In this document: one piece after another, positions 17,805 to 25,136 of the stretch
Position numbering within the stretch: position 1 is the first letter of the stretch
Layout of the letters: each line of letters starts with the position of its first letter
Assembly (NCBI GenBank): GCA_944381515.1
Contig: CALWLM010000059.1
Span: 1-35,337, forward strand
From: an uncultured Lachnospiraceae bacterium
GTDB taxonomy: Bacteria > Bacillota > Clostridia > Lachnospirales > Lachnospiraceae
Length of the DNA stretch: 35,337 nucleotides
Reading direction: 5' to 3'
The notes under the pieces: generated by a model
What the model saw: only the letters and a program-made list of their open reading frames with translations
What the model was told of the DNA's origin: nothing
The model's database searches: none
Position numbers and translations under genes: made by a program

Positions 17805-17832
17805 TGGACGCCGGAAACGGCGTCCATTTTTT
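17805..17832 (+). terminator. Attenuator-like hairpin in leader of solute-binding gene 3
   Basis: A perfect 9-bp stem, TGGACGCCG (17805-17813) with CGGCGTCCA (17818-17826), is closed by a GAAA tetraloop and followed by TTTTTT. Compared with the hairpin at 15878, paired positions changed together (for example G-C to A-T and T-A to C-G), which supports selection for the structure. Confidence 0.8.
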
Positions 17833-17844
17833 GCACCCGAATCT

Positions 17845-17858
17845 TTTATCGCGATAAA
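17845..17858 (+). promoter_or_regulatory. Second leader inverted repeat of solute-binding gene 3
   Basis: TTTATCGCGATAAA is a perfect 14-bp palindrome. In RNA it could form a 5-bp stem with a CGCG loop; as DNA it could also be an operator. It corresponds in position to the hairpin at 15913-15938. Confidence 0.45.
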
Positions 17859-17928
17859 GCGGCAGTGCAGTGCCATGTCGATATGCGAAAGCCCTCCAGA
17901 ATGCGTAATGAAAGGAGAGAAGAATACT

Positions 17929-19575
17929 ATGAAAAAGTTCCTTGCACTGATCCTGGCACTTGCTATGCTGCTTTCCATGGCAGCCTGCGGCGGCGATGCC
18001 AATACGGATGCAACGGCTGCTCCGGACGGCACCGGTACGAGTGAGCCGGCACAAGGGGATGCGTCTGTGGACACCTCCGACATTTATGGAGGCGTAGAGA
18101 TCCAGAAGGGCGGCACCTTTGTCATTGGAGCCAGCGGCGACCCTCAGAGCTTCAACCCGGACTACCTGTCCGACGACTATCTGTGGCCCATCGCCCAGAA
18201 CATGTTCAACCGTCTGGTTAAGCTGACCACCTATGATACGGTTATTCCCGACCTGGCTGAGTCCTGGGAATTCTCCGAGGATGGCATGACCCTGACCTTC
18301 CACTTAAGAGAAGGCGTCAAGTGGCATGACGGCGTGGATTTCACCTCTGCCGATGTAAAATGGACCTATGACACCATCATTGCAGAGAGCTGGAACAAAT
18401 CTACCAGCCTTGAGTCTGTGGAGTCTATTGAGTGCCCCGATGATAATACGGTAGTCTTTAATCTGAAGGTTCCCGATGTAACCATTATCTCCAAATTGGG
18501 CTGGTATGGCCTCTTTATCCTGCCGCAGCATCTGTATGAGGGACAGGATCCGGCCACCTGCGAGGCAGCTACCACCAAGCCGGTAGGCACCGGCCCTTTC
18601 AAGTTTGAGTCCTATGAGACAGGCGTGGGCGTAACCCTGGTGAAAAACGAAGAGTTCTGGGGGGACGAGCCCAATCCCGATGAGCTGATCTTCGCTATTT
18701 ACAGCGATCAGGATTCCATGTATCAGGCTTTCTTAAACGGCGAGATCGATGTAATGGGCACCAGCATTCCTGTAGCCAACGTGGGCGATCTGGACGGGGA
18801 TGAGAATTACCGCGTGTTTACTAAGCTGTTCCAGAACCGTACCTACATCACCTTTAATTTCTCAGATCCCGACTTCAGCAAGGTAGAGGTGCGCAAGGCC
18901 ATTGAGCTGGCGATTGACCGTCAGGGCATTTTTGACCGTGTAGGCGGAGGCGGAGCTGCAGCTGAATACTATGTATCTCCTTTGCAGACGGATTATGTGG
19001 ATGAAAATATCAGAATCCCGGACCGCAATGTAGAAGAGGCGAGAGCCCTTCTGGAATCCGCAGGCTATACCCAGGATGCGGACGGCTTCTATCTGCATAC
19101 CCAGCTGGACGGCTTTGAGGACGGCAATTTTGCCAATATTGCACAGATCGTCAAAGCAAACCTGGCTGAGGCCGGCATTGACGTTACAATCAATATGATG
19201 GAATATTCGGCCTGGAGCGACAAGGTAAAGACCAATCATAACTTTACAATTACCATGCTGGCCGGTTACCAGGGTCCCGATATCTCTGGTCTGGCCGGAC
19301 GTATCCAGTCCAACGGCAGCTCCAACATGGGCGGCTACAGCAATGAGAGAGTAGACGAGCTCTTCGCCCTCAGCAATGTGGAGACCGACGTAACGCAGAG
19401 AGCAGCCTACTACAGTGAGATCCAGCAGATCATGGCTGACGAAGTGCCTATGGTAATGCTGCTGGAGAACGGCGGCGAGTATGTATTCCCCAGCAACGTG
19501 GTGGGTACTCCTTACGATCTGCCTGAGCTGGCGGCTTCGGACGAGTATACCTATCTTGCCTTTACGGCAGAATAA
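17929..19575 (+). CDS. Peptide-type ABC transporter solute-binding lipoprotein 3 (family 5)
   Basis: A 548-residue surface lipoprotein, the closest paralogue of the product at 16002. The signal peptide ends in 'LSMAAC' (Cys20), followed by a shorter Asp/Thr/Pro linker. Family 5 motifs are intact. It differs from copy 2 in the segment 'VMGTSIPVANVGDLDGDENY' and in 'TKLFQNRTY' against 'TQLAQNRTY', and also near 'GGGGAAAEYYVSP', positions that may line the ligand pocket. The frame is open 63 codons upstream through the leader, but ATG 17929 has AAAGGAGAG and begins the signal peptide. The gene ends 88 nt before a strong terminator, so it closes the locus. The ligand is probably a peptide; differing ligand ranges among the three copies are inferred. 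Confidence 0.92.
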   Translation: MKKFLALILALAMLLSMAACGGDANTDATAAPDGTGTSEPAQGDASVDTSDIYGGVEIQKGGTFVIGASGDPQSFNPDYLSDDYLWPIAQNMFNRLVKLTTYDTVIPDLAESWEFSEDGMTLTFHLREGVKWHDGVDFTSADVKWTYDTIIAESWNKSTSLESVESIECPDDNTVVFNLKVPDVTIISKLGWYGLFILPQHLYEGQDPATCEAATTKPVGTGPFKFESYETGVGVTLVKNEEFWGDEPNPDELIFAIYSDQDSMYQAFLNGEIDVMGTSIPVANVGDLDGDENYRVFTKLFQNRTYITFNFSDPDFSKVEVRKAIELAIDRQGIFDRVGGGGAAAEYYVSPLQTDYVDENIRIPDRNVEEARALLESAGYTQDADGFYLHTQLDGFEDGNFANIAQIVKANLAEAGIDVTINMMEYSAWSDKVKTNHNFTITMLAGYQGPDISGLAGRIQSNGSSNMGGYSNERVDELFALSNVETDVTQRAAYYSEIQQIMADEVPMVMLLENGGEYVFPSNVVGTPYDLPELAASDEYTYLAFTAE

Positions 19576-19656
19576 TGGCAGGGAAGTACCCTGTAAAAAA
19601 GGTCTTTGTCAGTGGATGGTTTCATCTGCTGTAAAGAAATCTTAAAAATTTATAAA

Positions 19657-19685
19657 TTGACACAAAGCCCTCTCGTATGTATTAT
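19657..19685 (+). promoter_or_regulatory. Near-consensus sigma-A promoter embedded in a terminator
   Basis: TTGACA (19657-19662), 17-bp spacer, TATTAT (19680-19685): a full -35 and a 5/6 -10. The spacer and -10 form the 5' arm of the terminator hairpin at 19664-19712. A transcript starting near 19692 would carry only the 3' arm and so escape termination. It would drive the ABC exporter genes at 19763. Confidence 0.75.
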
Positions 19686-19712
19686 TAGTTTAATACACGA
19701 GGGGGCTTTTTT
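19664..19712 (+). terminator. Strong terminator closing the peptide-uptake locus
   Basis: AAAGCCCTCTCGT (19664-19676) pairs with ACGAGGGGGCTTT (19697-19709), with one T-G pair. An inner stem GTATTA/TAATAC extends it, and a T run at 19707-19712 follows. It overlaps a promoter for the next genes. Confidence 0.82.
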
Positions 19713-19762
19713 CCGGCTCGGTTTTGTGTATTGACTGCAAACAGAGGAGAAAGGGGAATATT

Positions 19763-20479
19763 ATGCTTCAGATTATAGACTTATCAAAAAGCTACCGTAA
19801 GACTTTGGCAGTAGACCGGGTGAGCTTCACCGTTCCCGACGGCACGGTGGGTATTCTTCTGGGGCCCAATGGCGCAGGCAAGTCCACAATTATCAAAAGT
19901 GTAGCCGGGCTTCTGCGCTTCGACGGAGCGATCTCCATCCAGGGAATCCCCAATCGGGAACTGGAGGCCAAAAAGGTATTTGGATACGTACCGGAGATTC
20001 CAGCCCTTTTTGACGCGCTGACGGTACGGGAACATATCGAATATGTCCGCCGCGCTTATCACAGCGATATCACCGATGAGGAAATCAATGCTTATTTAAG
20101 ACGCTTTGAGCTTTATGATAAGCAGGATAAGCTGGGCAATGAGCTGTCCAAGGGCATGATGCAGAAGGTCAGCATCTGCTGCGCTCTGGCGGTAAAGCCG
20201 CGGGTGCTGATGCTGGATGAGCCCATGGTGGGTCTGGACCCGCAGGCGATCAAGGAATTAAAGGAGATTGTGCTGGAGTTAAAGGCGCAGGGCGTTACTT
20301 TGCTGATCAGCACGCATATGCTGGAGATGGTAGACGATCTGTGGGATGAGGTTTTTATTATGGACAAGGGGCATATCCTGGCTACTTACACCAGAGAGGA
20401 GGCAGGGGACAAGGACCTGGATGCCATTTTCTTTGGCGCTACGGCAGCGGAACACAGGGAAGAGGAGGAAGAAGCATAA
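19763..20479 (+). CDS. ABC transporter ATP-binding protein
   Basis: A 238-residue single ABC ATPase. It has Walker A GPNGAGKST (34-42), signature LSKGMMQK, Walker B 'VLMLDEPMVGLD' and the switch His 'ISTHML'. The order 'GYVPEIPALFDALTVREHIEYV' is typical of the CcmA/YxlF-like export-type ATPases. The frame runs 13 codons further upstream, but ATG 19763 begins the natural 'MLQIIDLSKSY' and is preceded by GAGGAGAAAGGGG, so it is preferred. One base separates its stop from the ATG of the permease gene, so both form one exporter. Substrate unknown. Confidence 0.92.
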   Translation: MLQIIDLSKSYRKTLAVDRVSFTVPDGTVGILLGPNGAGKSTIIKSVAGLLRFDGAISIQGIPNRELEAKKVFGYVPEIPALFDALTVREHIEYVRRAYHSDITDEEINAYLRRFELYDKQDKLGNELSKGMMQKVSICCALAVKPRVLMLDEPMVGLDPQAIKELKEIVLELKAQGVTLLISTHMLEMVDDLWDEVFIMDKGHILATYTREEAGDKDLDAIFFGATAAEHREEEEEA

Positions 20480-20480
20480 G

Positions 20481-22076
20481 ATGAGCGCTTTGATCTATAT
20501 TGTCCGGCGCAGCCTTATCAACCGGCTGAAAAACCGTCTGCGCCGTCCGCTGACATATGTATCGGTTATTTTTATCATCCTTTATGTTTGGATGCTTTTT
20601 GGCTCCTTTGGGACGATCTTTGAGAATTTCACCGTGACGGGGGAGGAAGCCTATGTGCTGCTGCTGTCCTTCTTTATTGTGTGGACCATCCCCATGTCCT
20701 TTTTGTCCTATGCCAGAAAGCGGGGACTGGCCTTTAAACACAGCGACGTTCATTTTGTTTTTTCCGCGCCGATCAGTCCCAAGCTGATTTTGCTTTATGC
20801 ACATATGAAAATGCTGCCGGCCTCCCTGCTGATCAACCTGATTGTGACCATAGGCGGAACAATCTGGTTTGATATATCGCCGCTGAAGATGCTTTTGTTC
20901 TTCTTGGTCGTCTTTCTTATAGAGAATATCCTGGAGGCCTCTCTGATACTCCTGATATTTGGCAGTGAATCCCTGGGAGAAAAAGGCTCCAAAGGGATTC
21001 GCGGCCTCATTTGGGCCTGCGTCATCTTCATGATTCTGCTTTTGATCTCGCAGATATTTACGCAGCCCTTCGGCTGGCAGATGGTGGCGGATACGCTGGC
21101 CCATCCCCTTTTGCAGCTGATTCCGGTGATCGGCTGGAATATCGCATTTATTCGCCTGCTCCTTTTGGGGCCCGATACCATCAATCTGATCTGCGCCGCT
21201 CTCTATCTGATCGCGGCTGTGGCGGCTCCCATTGCCGCCTGGAGGATGAAATGTACCGGCGAATATTTCGAGGATGCCATGACTTTTGCCGATGAATATG
21301 AGGAGACGCTGAAGCGCAAAAAGAGCGGAACGATGGAAGGCTCCGCACGCAAAAAAAAGTTCAAAAAAGCCCAGGTGGTTTACCGGGGCGGCGGAGCAAA
21401 GGCTATTTTCTACCGTCAGCTTCTGGAGTACAAAAAGAGCCGCTTCTTTCTGCTCAACTACAACAGCTTTATCCTGCTGGGCATCAGTATCATTGCAGCG
21501 GCGGCGGCGGTCCTGGGTATCTTTTCTTTTGACGATATGGGACTGGGCGAGGCAGCTGTATTTATCCTGCCCGGAATCAGCGCATACATGACCTTTATCT
21601 TCAGCGGAGTGACGCCCAAATGGAGCGCGGAGCTGAAAAATCCCTACACCTTCCTGCTGCCGGACACTCCTTTTCGCAAGCTGTGGTATTCAACCCTTCT
21701 TGAACATGTGAAGGCGCTGATGGATGGAGCTTTTCTGTGCGTCCCCCTGGGTATCGTCATGGGACTTACGCCGGTTCAGATCCTTTTGTGCATTCTGATA
21801 TACGCCTGCCTTCAGGCCAACCGTCTCTATATTTCCATGGTCTGCGACGGAATCCTGAGCCCTCTGTTCGGCAATTTTGGACTGTCGCTGATACGTATGA
21901 GCGGACAGGGAATCATCATGGTCCTGGGGATCATCGGAGCGGTCGTCGGAACCGTTTTGCTGGGACCGGAAGCAGGCTTTTTGATCCTGATTGCCATTGC
22001 CGTAGTCTTCTCGCTGCTTTTGGCCCTGCTGGGCTCCATACTGTTTGGCAAAATGGAGAGTCTGGAAAACTATTAA
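20481..22076 (+). CDS. Putative ABC exporter permease
   Basis: A 531-residue polytopic membrane protein, partner of the ATPase just upstream. I count about ten hydrophobic segments, with a soluble loop around residues 275-315 rich in Lys and Glu ('EEYEETLKRKKSGT', 'ARKKKFKKAQVVYRGGGAKA'). The overall pattern resembles the family annotated as putative ABC exporter in clostridia. The substrate cannot be inferred. The reading frame is open upstream inside the ATPase gene, but ATG 20481 is preceded by AGAGGAGG (12 nt) and gives the expected 'MSALIYIVRRSLINR' N-terminus. It ends 24 bases before the convergent SRAP gene, with no clear terminator between them. Confidence 0.85.
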   Translation: MSALIYIVRRSLINRLKNRLRRPLTYVSVIFIILYVWMLFGSFGTIFENFTVTGEEAYVLLLSFFIVWTIPMSFLSYARKRGLAFKHSDVHFVFSAPISPKLILLYAHMKMLPASLLINLIVTIGGTIWFDISPLKMLLFFLVVFLIENILEASLILLIFGSESLGEKGSKGIRGLIWACVIFMILLLISQIFTQPFGWQMVADTLAHPLLQLIPVIGWNIAFIRLLLLGPDTINLICAALYLIAAVAAPIAAWRMKCTGEYFEDAMTFADEYEETLKRKKSGTMEGSARKKKFKKAQVVYRGGGAKAIFYRQLLEYKKSRFFLLNYNSFILLGISIIAAAAAVLGIFSFDDMGLGEAAVFILPGISAYMTFIFSGVTPKWSAELKNPYTFLLPDTPFRKLWYSTLLEHVKALMDGAFLCVPLGIVMGLTPVQILLCILIYACLQANRLYISMVCDGILSPLFGNFGLSLIRMSGQGIIMVLGIIGAVVGTVLLGPEAGFLILIAIAVVFSLLLALLGSILFGKMESLENY

Positions 22077-22099
22077 ATTATTAATTATCCCGCGAACCT

Positions 22100-22729
22100 T
22101 TAGAGAAAAGGCAGCCGCAGCTGTTCATAGTCCTCGGACTTTGGGTCGTCCATCTGCTCCCGGGTCAGAGCAGGCTCGTGCGCAGCGTCCCGGTGCAGAA
22201 GAGACAGGGCATAGGTCTCGTCGGTAAGCCACCGGGCAAGCTCATCTGCGCGCAGGACTACCGGCTGGCGGTCATGGACATCAAGCATGGCTTCTCCTGC
22301 CGCTGTGGTCAAAATTACAAAGCGGCCGCCGGTTTCCGTAAGATCGTAGAGGCCTGCCATGTATAAAAGCTCTGTGCCGGGCCTGCGAAAACGATATTTT
22401 ATTTTTGTTCCGCTGTGACTCCATTCATAAAAGCCGGTGGAAGGAACGGCGCAGCGGCCGGCTGAAAGCCGCCTGCAAAACATGGGCCGTTCGTCTGCGG
22501 TTTCGGAGCGGGCGTTGATAATAAGGCCGGAACCCTTGGGCGAAAGAAAGCCCCAGGTCATGAAATCCGCCTGAATTTCTCCGCCCTGCATACGCAGAAT
22601 CGGAGCCGTATCCGACGGAAAAATCTCCCCGGACGGGGCCGTAAGGCCCTGTCTTTTTTCTGCCAGCCCGATCAGGCTGCTCAGCTCATAGCTCTGTTTT
22701 TTCCAGGCCCATTCGTATCTTCCGCACAT
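22100..22729 (-). CDS. SOS response-associated peptidase family protein (SRAP, YedK/HMCES-like)
   Basis: A 209-residue DNA-repair protein. The SRAP family crosslinks to abasic sites in single-stranded DNA through its N-terminal cysteine. The start is set by this chemistry: after removal of Met, Cys2 of 'MCGRYE' must be N-terminal, so ATG 22729 is chosen although the frame opens 11 codons earlier; AAAGGA lies upstream. The other active-site residues are visible: Asn72 in 'INARSET', Glu102 in 'TGFYEW' and His152 in 'DVHDRQPVVL'. It lies between the convergent exporter gene and pckA, which is on the same strand upstream. No LexA-box-like operator is evident in the short upstream gap. Confidence 0.92.
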   Translation of the reverse strand: MCGRYEWAWKKQSYELSSLIGLAEKRQGLTAPSGEIFPSDTAPILRMQGGEIQADFMTWGFLSPKGSGLIINARSETADERPMFCRRLSAGRCAVPSTGFYEWSHSGTKIKYRFRRPGTELLYMAGLYDLTETGGRFVILTTAAGEAMLDVHDRQPVVLRADELARWLTDETYALSLLHRDAAHEPALTREQMDDPKSEDYEQLRLPFL

Positions 22730-22791
22730 AGTGAATTCCTTTCTATGGTGAATTTCTGCCAAATTTCATGGTGGATGCTTTTTTTGTGTCA

Positions 22792-22827
22792 AATCGCCCC
22801 GTATGCAGGCTGCAAAACGGGGCGATT
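22792..22827 (-). terminator. GC-rich hairpin downstream of pckA
   Basis: AATCGCCCCGT (22792-22802) pairs perfectly with ACGGGGCGATT (22817-22827), and the loop has an internal TGCA/TGCA pairing. It lies about 50 nt after the pckA stop. On the minus strand only TTT follows, so it is a weak terminator or a transcript-end stabiliser, possibly allowing read-through to the SRAP gene. Confidence 0.55.
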
Positions 22828-22879
22828 ATAGGATAACCAATTATTTCTGCATCTAATCTCTGAAAGGGCCGCAGGGCTC

Positions 22880-24484
22880 TTACAGCTGAGGACCGGCGGG
22901 AACCAAAGCCTTGCCGGCTTCATTGCTTTCGTACTTGACGAAATTCTTCTGGAAGCGGGAAGCCAGATCCTTGGCCTTTGCCTCCCAATCAGCCGCATCG
23001 GCATAGGTGTCGCGAGGGTCCAGAATCTGCGAATCAACGCCGGGCAGTTCGGTAGGCACCTCGAAGTTAAAGTAAGGAATGGTCTTGGTAGGAGCGCTGC
23101 CGATGGAACCGTCCAGAATCGCATCGATGATGCCGCGGGTATCCTTGATGGAGATACGCTTGCCGGTGCCGTTCCAGCCGGTGTTGACCAGATATGCCTT
23201 GGCGCCGCTCTCCTTCATGCGCTTTACCAGCTCCTCTGCATACTTGGTGGGATGCAGCTCCAGGAAAGCCTGTCCAAAGCAGGCGGAGAAGGTAGGAGTG
23301 GGCTCAGTAATGCCGCGCTCCGTGCCGGCCAACTTGGCAGTGAAGCCGGACAGGAAATAGTATTCGGTCTGCTCAGGGGTCAGGATGGAGACCGGAGGCA
23401 GTACGCCGAAGGCGTCGGCCGACAGGAAGATGACGTTCTTTGCCGCGGGCGCTGCCGACACGGGGCGGACGATCTTTTCGATGTGGTCGATGGGGTAGGA
23501 GACGCGGGTATTCTCCGTAACGCTCTTATCGTCGAAATCGATCTTGCCGTTCTCATCCAGAGTCACGTTCTCCAGAAGGGCGTTGCGCTTGATGGCATTG
23601 TAGATGTCGGGCTCAGAATCCTTGTCCAGGTTGATGACCTTGGCATAGCAGCCGCCCTCAAAGTTAAAGATACCGTTATCATCCCAGCCGTGCTCATCGT
23701 CGCCGATCAGCAGACGCTTGGGATCGGTGGAAAGGGTGGTCTTGCCGGTACCGGACAGTCCAAAGAAGATAGCCGTATTTTCGCCGTTCATATCGGTGTT
23801 GGCGGAGCAGTGCATCGAAGCAATGCCCTTTAACGGAAGATAGTAGTTCATCATGGAGAACATACCCTTCTTCATCTCGCCGCCATACCAGGTATTGAGA
23901 ATGATCTGCTCGCGGCTGGTGATGTTGAAGACCACGGCTGTCTCGGAGTTTAAGCCAAGCTCCTTGTAATTGTCCACCTTGGCCTTAGAGGCATTGTATA
24001 CAACGAAGTCGGGCTCAAAATCTGCAAGCTCCTCCTCGGTGGGGCGGATAAACATGTTCTTTACAAAGTGTGCCTGCCAGGCTACTTCCATGATGAAACG
24101 GATCGCCATACGGGTATCCTTGTTGGCACCGCAGAAAGCATCCACAACAAACAGGCGCTTATTGGACAGCTCTTTCAGAGCGATCTCCTTAACCGCATTC
24201 CAGGTCTCGACCGAAGCGGGATGGTTGTCATTCTTGTACGCATCGGAGGTCCACCATACGGTGTCCTTGGAATTCTCATCCATGACGATGAACTTGTCCT
24301 TGGGGGAACGGCCGGTATAGATGCCGGTCATGACGTTTACGGCTCCCAGCTCGCTGACCTGACCCTTTTCGTAGCCTTCCAGGCCGGGCTTGGTCTCTTC
24401 CTCAAACAGCATCTCAAAAGAGGGATTATAAACAACCTCTGTTGTGCCAGTGATGCCGTACTTGCTCAGATCAATGTTTTTCAT
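22880..24484 (-). CDS. pckA: Phosphoenolpyruvate carboxykinase (ATP)
   Basis: A 534-residue cytosolic enzyme that interconverts oxaloacetate plus ATP with phosphoenolpyruvate, CO2 and ADP. In fermentative anaerobes it often runs in the carboxylating, ATP-forming direction. Signature parts are visible: '[11 protein letters not shown]' near residue 57, 'GGEMKKGMF', the P-loop '[11 protein letters not shown]', the metal and nucleotide region '[11 protein letters not shown]', and '[11 protein letters not shown]' in the last quarter. The length is normal. The start ATG has AAAGGAGG 11 nt upstream, and a promoter at 24531-24559 lies 47-75 nt upstream. Transcribed opposite to the polA cluster. Confidence 0.96.
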   Translation of the reverse strand: MKNIDLSKYGITGTTEVVYNPSFEMLFEEETKPGLEGYEKGQVSELGAVNVMTGIYTGRSPKDKFIVMDENSKDTVWWTSDAYKNDNHPASVETWNAVKEIALKELSNKRLFVVDAFCGANKDTRMAIRFIMEVAWQAHFVKNMFIRPTEEELADFEPDFVVYNASKAKVDNYKELGLNSETAVVFNITSREQIILNTWYGGEMKKGMFSMMNYYLPLKGIASMHCSANTDMNGENTAIFFGLSGTGKTTLSTDPKRLLIGDDEHGWDDNGIFNFEGGCYAKVINLDKDSEPDIYNAIKRNALLENVTLDENGKIDFDDKSVTENTRVSYPIDHIEKIVRPVSAAPAAKNVIFLSADAFGVLPPVSILTPEQTEYYFLSGFTAKLAGTERGITEPTPTFSACFGQAFLELHPTKYAEELVKRMKESGAKAYLVNTGWNGTGKRISIKDTRGIIDAILDGSIGSAPTKTIPYFNFEVPTELPGVDSQILDPRDTYADAADWEAKAKDLASRFQKNFVKYESNEAGKALVPAGPQL

Positions 24485-24530
24485 CGGGGAAAATGCCTCC
24501 TTTACTCTAGTCTTTTTTATGTCAAATAGT

Positions 24531-24559
24531 AGTATACCTTAATTCTCCAAAAACTTCAA
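24531..24559 (-). promoter_or_regulatory. pckA promoter
   Basis: Read on the minus strand: -35 TTGAAG (24559-24554), 17-bp spacer, -10 TATACT (24536-24531). It leaves a leader of about 40 nt before pckA. Confidence 0.72.
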
Positions 24560-24679
24560 TGTACAAAATGGGTGAAAAATGCAAACAAATTATAAAACTT
24601 TTATTCCTCAGCTGTAAAATCCGCTGAAAAAGCATCCGATATCGACATTAAAAGGAATGCCGTCAATAAAAAGGCCGCC

Positions 24680-24708
24680 TTGTAAAAGTCCCCCGCTTGG
24701 AGTATAAT
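24680..24708 (+). promoter_or_regulatory. Promoter of the zf-HC2/polA cluster
   Basis: TTGTAA (24680-24685), 17-bp spacer, perfect -10 TATAAT (24703-24708). Expected start near 24715, about 62 nt before the first ATG. Divergent from the pckA promoter. Confidence 0.8.
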
Positions 24709-24720
24709 AACGAAGAAAAT

Positions 24721-24740
24721 ACCATGAAACACCATGAAAC
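24721..24740 (+). repeat. Tandem 10-bp repeat in the leader
   Basis: ACCATGAAAC occurs twice head to tail (24721-24730, 24731-24740) in the untranslated leader, shortly after the predicted start. Each copy holds an ATG without a ribosome binding site. Confidence 0.7.
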
Positions 24741-24776
24741 CTATCACAAAGCATAAGCAAGAAGGAGAGCACAGGG

Positions 24777-25124
24777 ATGAAATGCCGCGAATTTGAATCC
24801 AGAATCCCGGCCTATGTCAAGGGCGAGATGGATATGGAAGAGATGCAGGATTTTCTGGAGCACGCTGACAGCTGCGAGGAGTGCTACGGGGAGCTGGAGA
24901 TCACCTACTCGGTCATGCAGGGTATCCGGCAGCTGGACAGTGAAGACGGCGTGGAAGATGGAGGAGGCACATCCCTGTCGCTGGATTCCAGCCTGTATTT
25001 TGCCAGAGAACGAATCAAGCGCTGGACTGCCGGCCGTATATTCAAATATGCTCTGAGCACGGCCGCCTTTTGGAGCGTGCTGTGCGCATTGTGGTTCCAG
25101 CTGCGCCTGTGGCTGGTGCAATAG
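24777..25124 (+). CDS. Small zf-HC2 (anti-sigma-like) membrane protein
   Basis: A 115-residue protein. The N-terminal half has the zinc-binding pattern of anti-sigma factors, Cys3 and then His29-x3-Cys33-x2-Cys36 ('HADSCEECYGELEI'). An acidic linker follows, and a single hydrophobic segment near the C-terminus (about 90-113, 'STAAFWSVLCALWF') anchors it. Such proteins usually hold an ECF sigma factor at the membrane, but no sigma factor gene is adjacent. The start ATG has GAAGGAGAG upstream. The stop is 12 nt before polA, so it is the first gene of the polA transcript. It may be an orphan anti-sigma factor or a small membrane protein that only reuses the zinc motif. Confidence 0.78.
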   Translation: MKCREFESRIPAYVKGEMDMEEMQDFLEHADSCEECYGELEITYSVMQGIRQLDSEDGVEDGGGTSLSLDSSLYFARERIKRWTAGRIFKYALSTAAFWSVLCALWFQLRLWLVQ

Positions 25125-25136
25125 AGGGGAGGCTAT

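Noticed and set aside
17740-17928. Extension of the third binding-protein frame upstream through its leader
   Set aside because: The frame is open, but it crosses the predicted promoter and hairpin. The Shine-Dalgarno and signal peptide belong to ATG 17929.
22077-22099. Bidirectional terminator between the exporter permease and the SRAP gene
   Set aside because: Only a short AT-rich stretch is present, with no stable inverted repeat.
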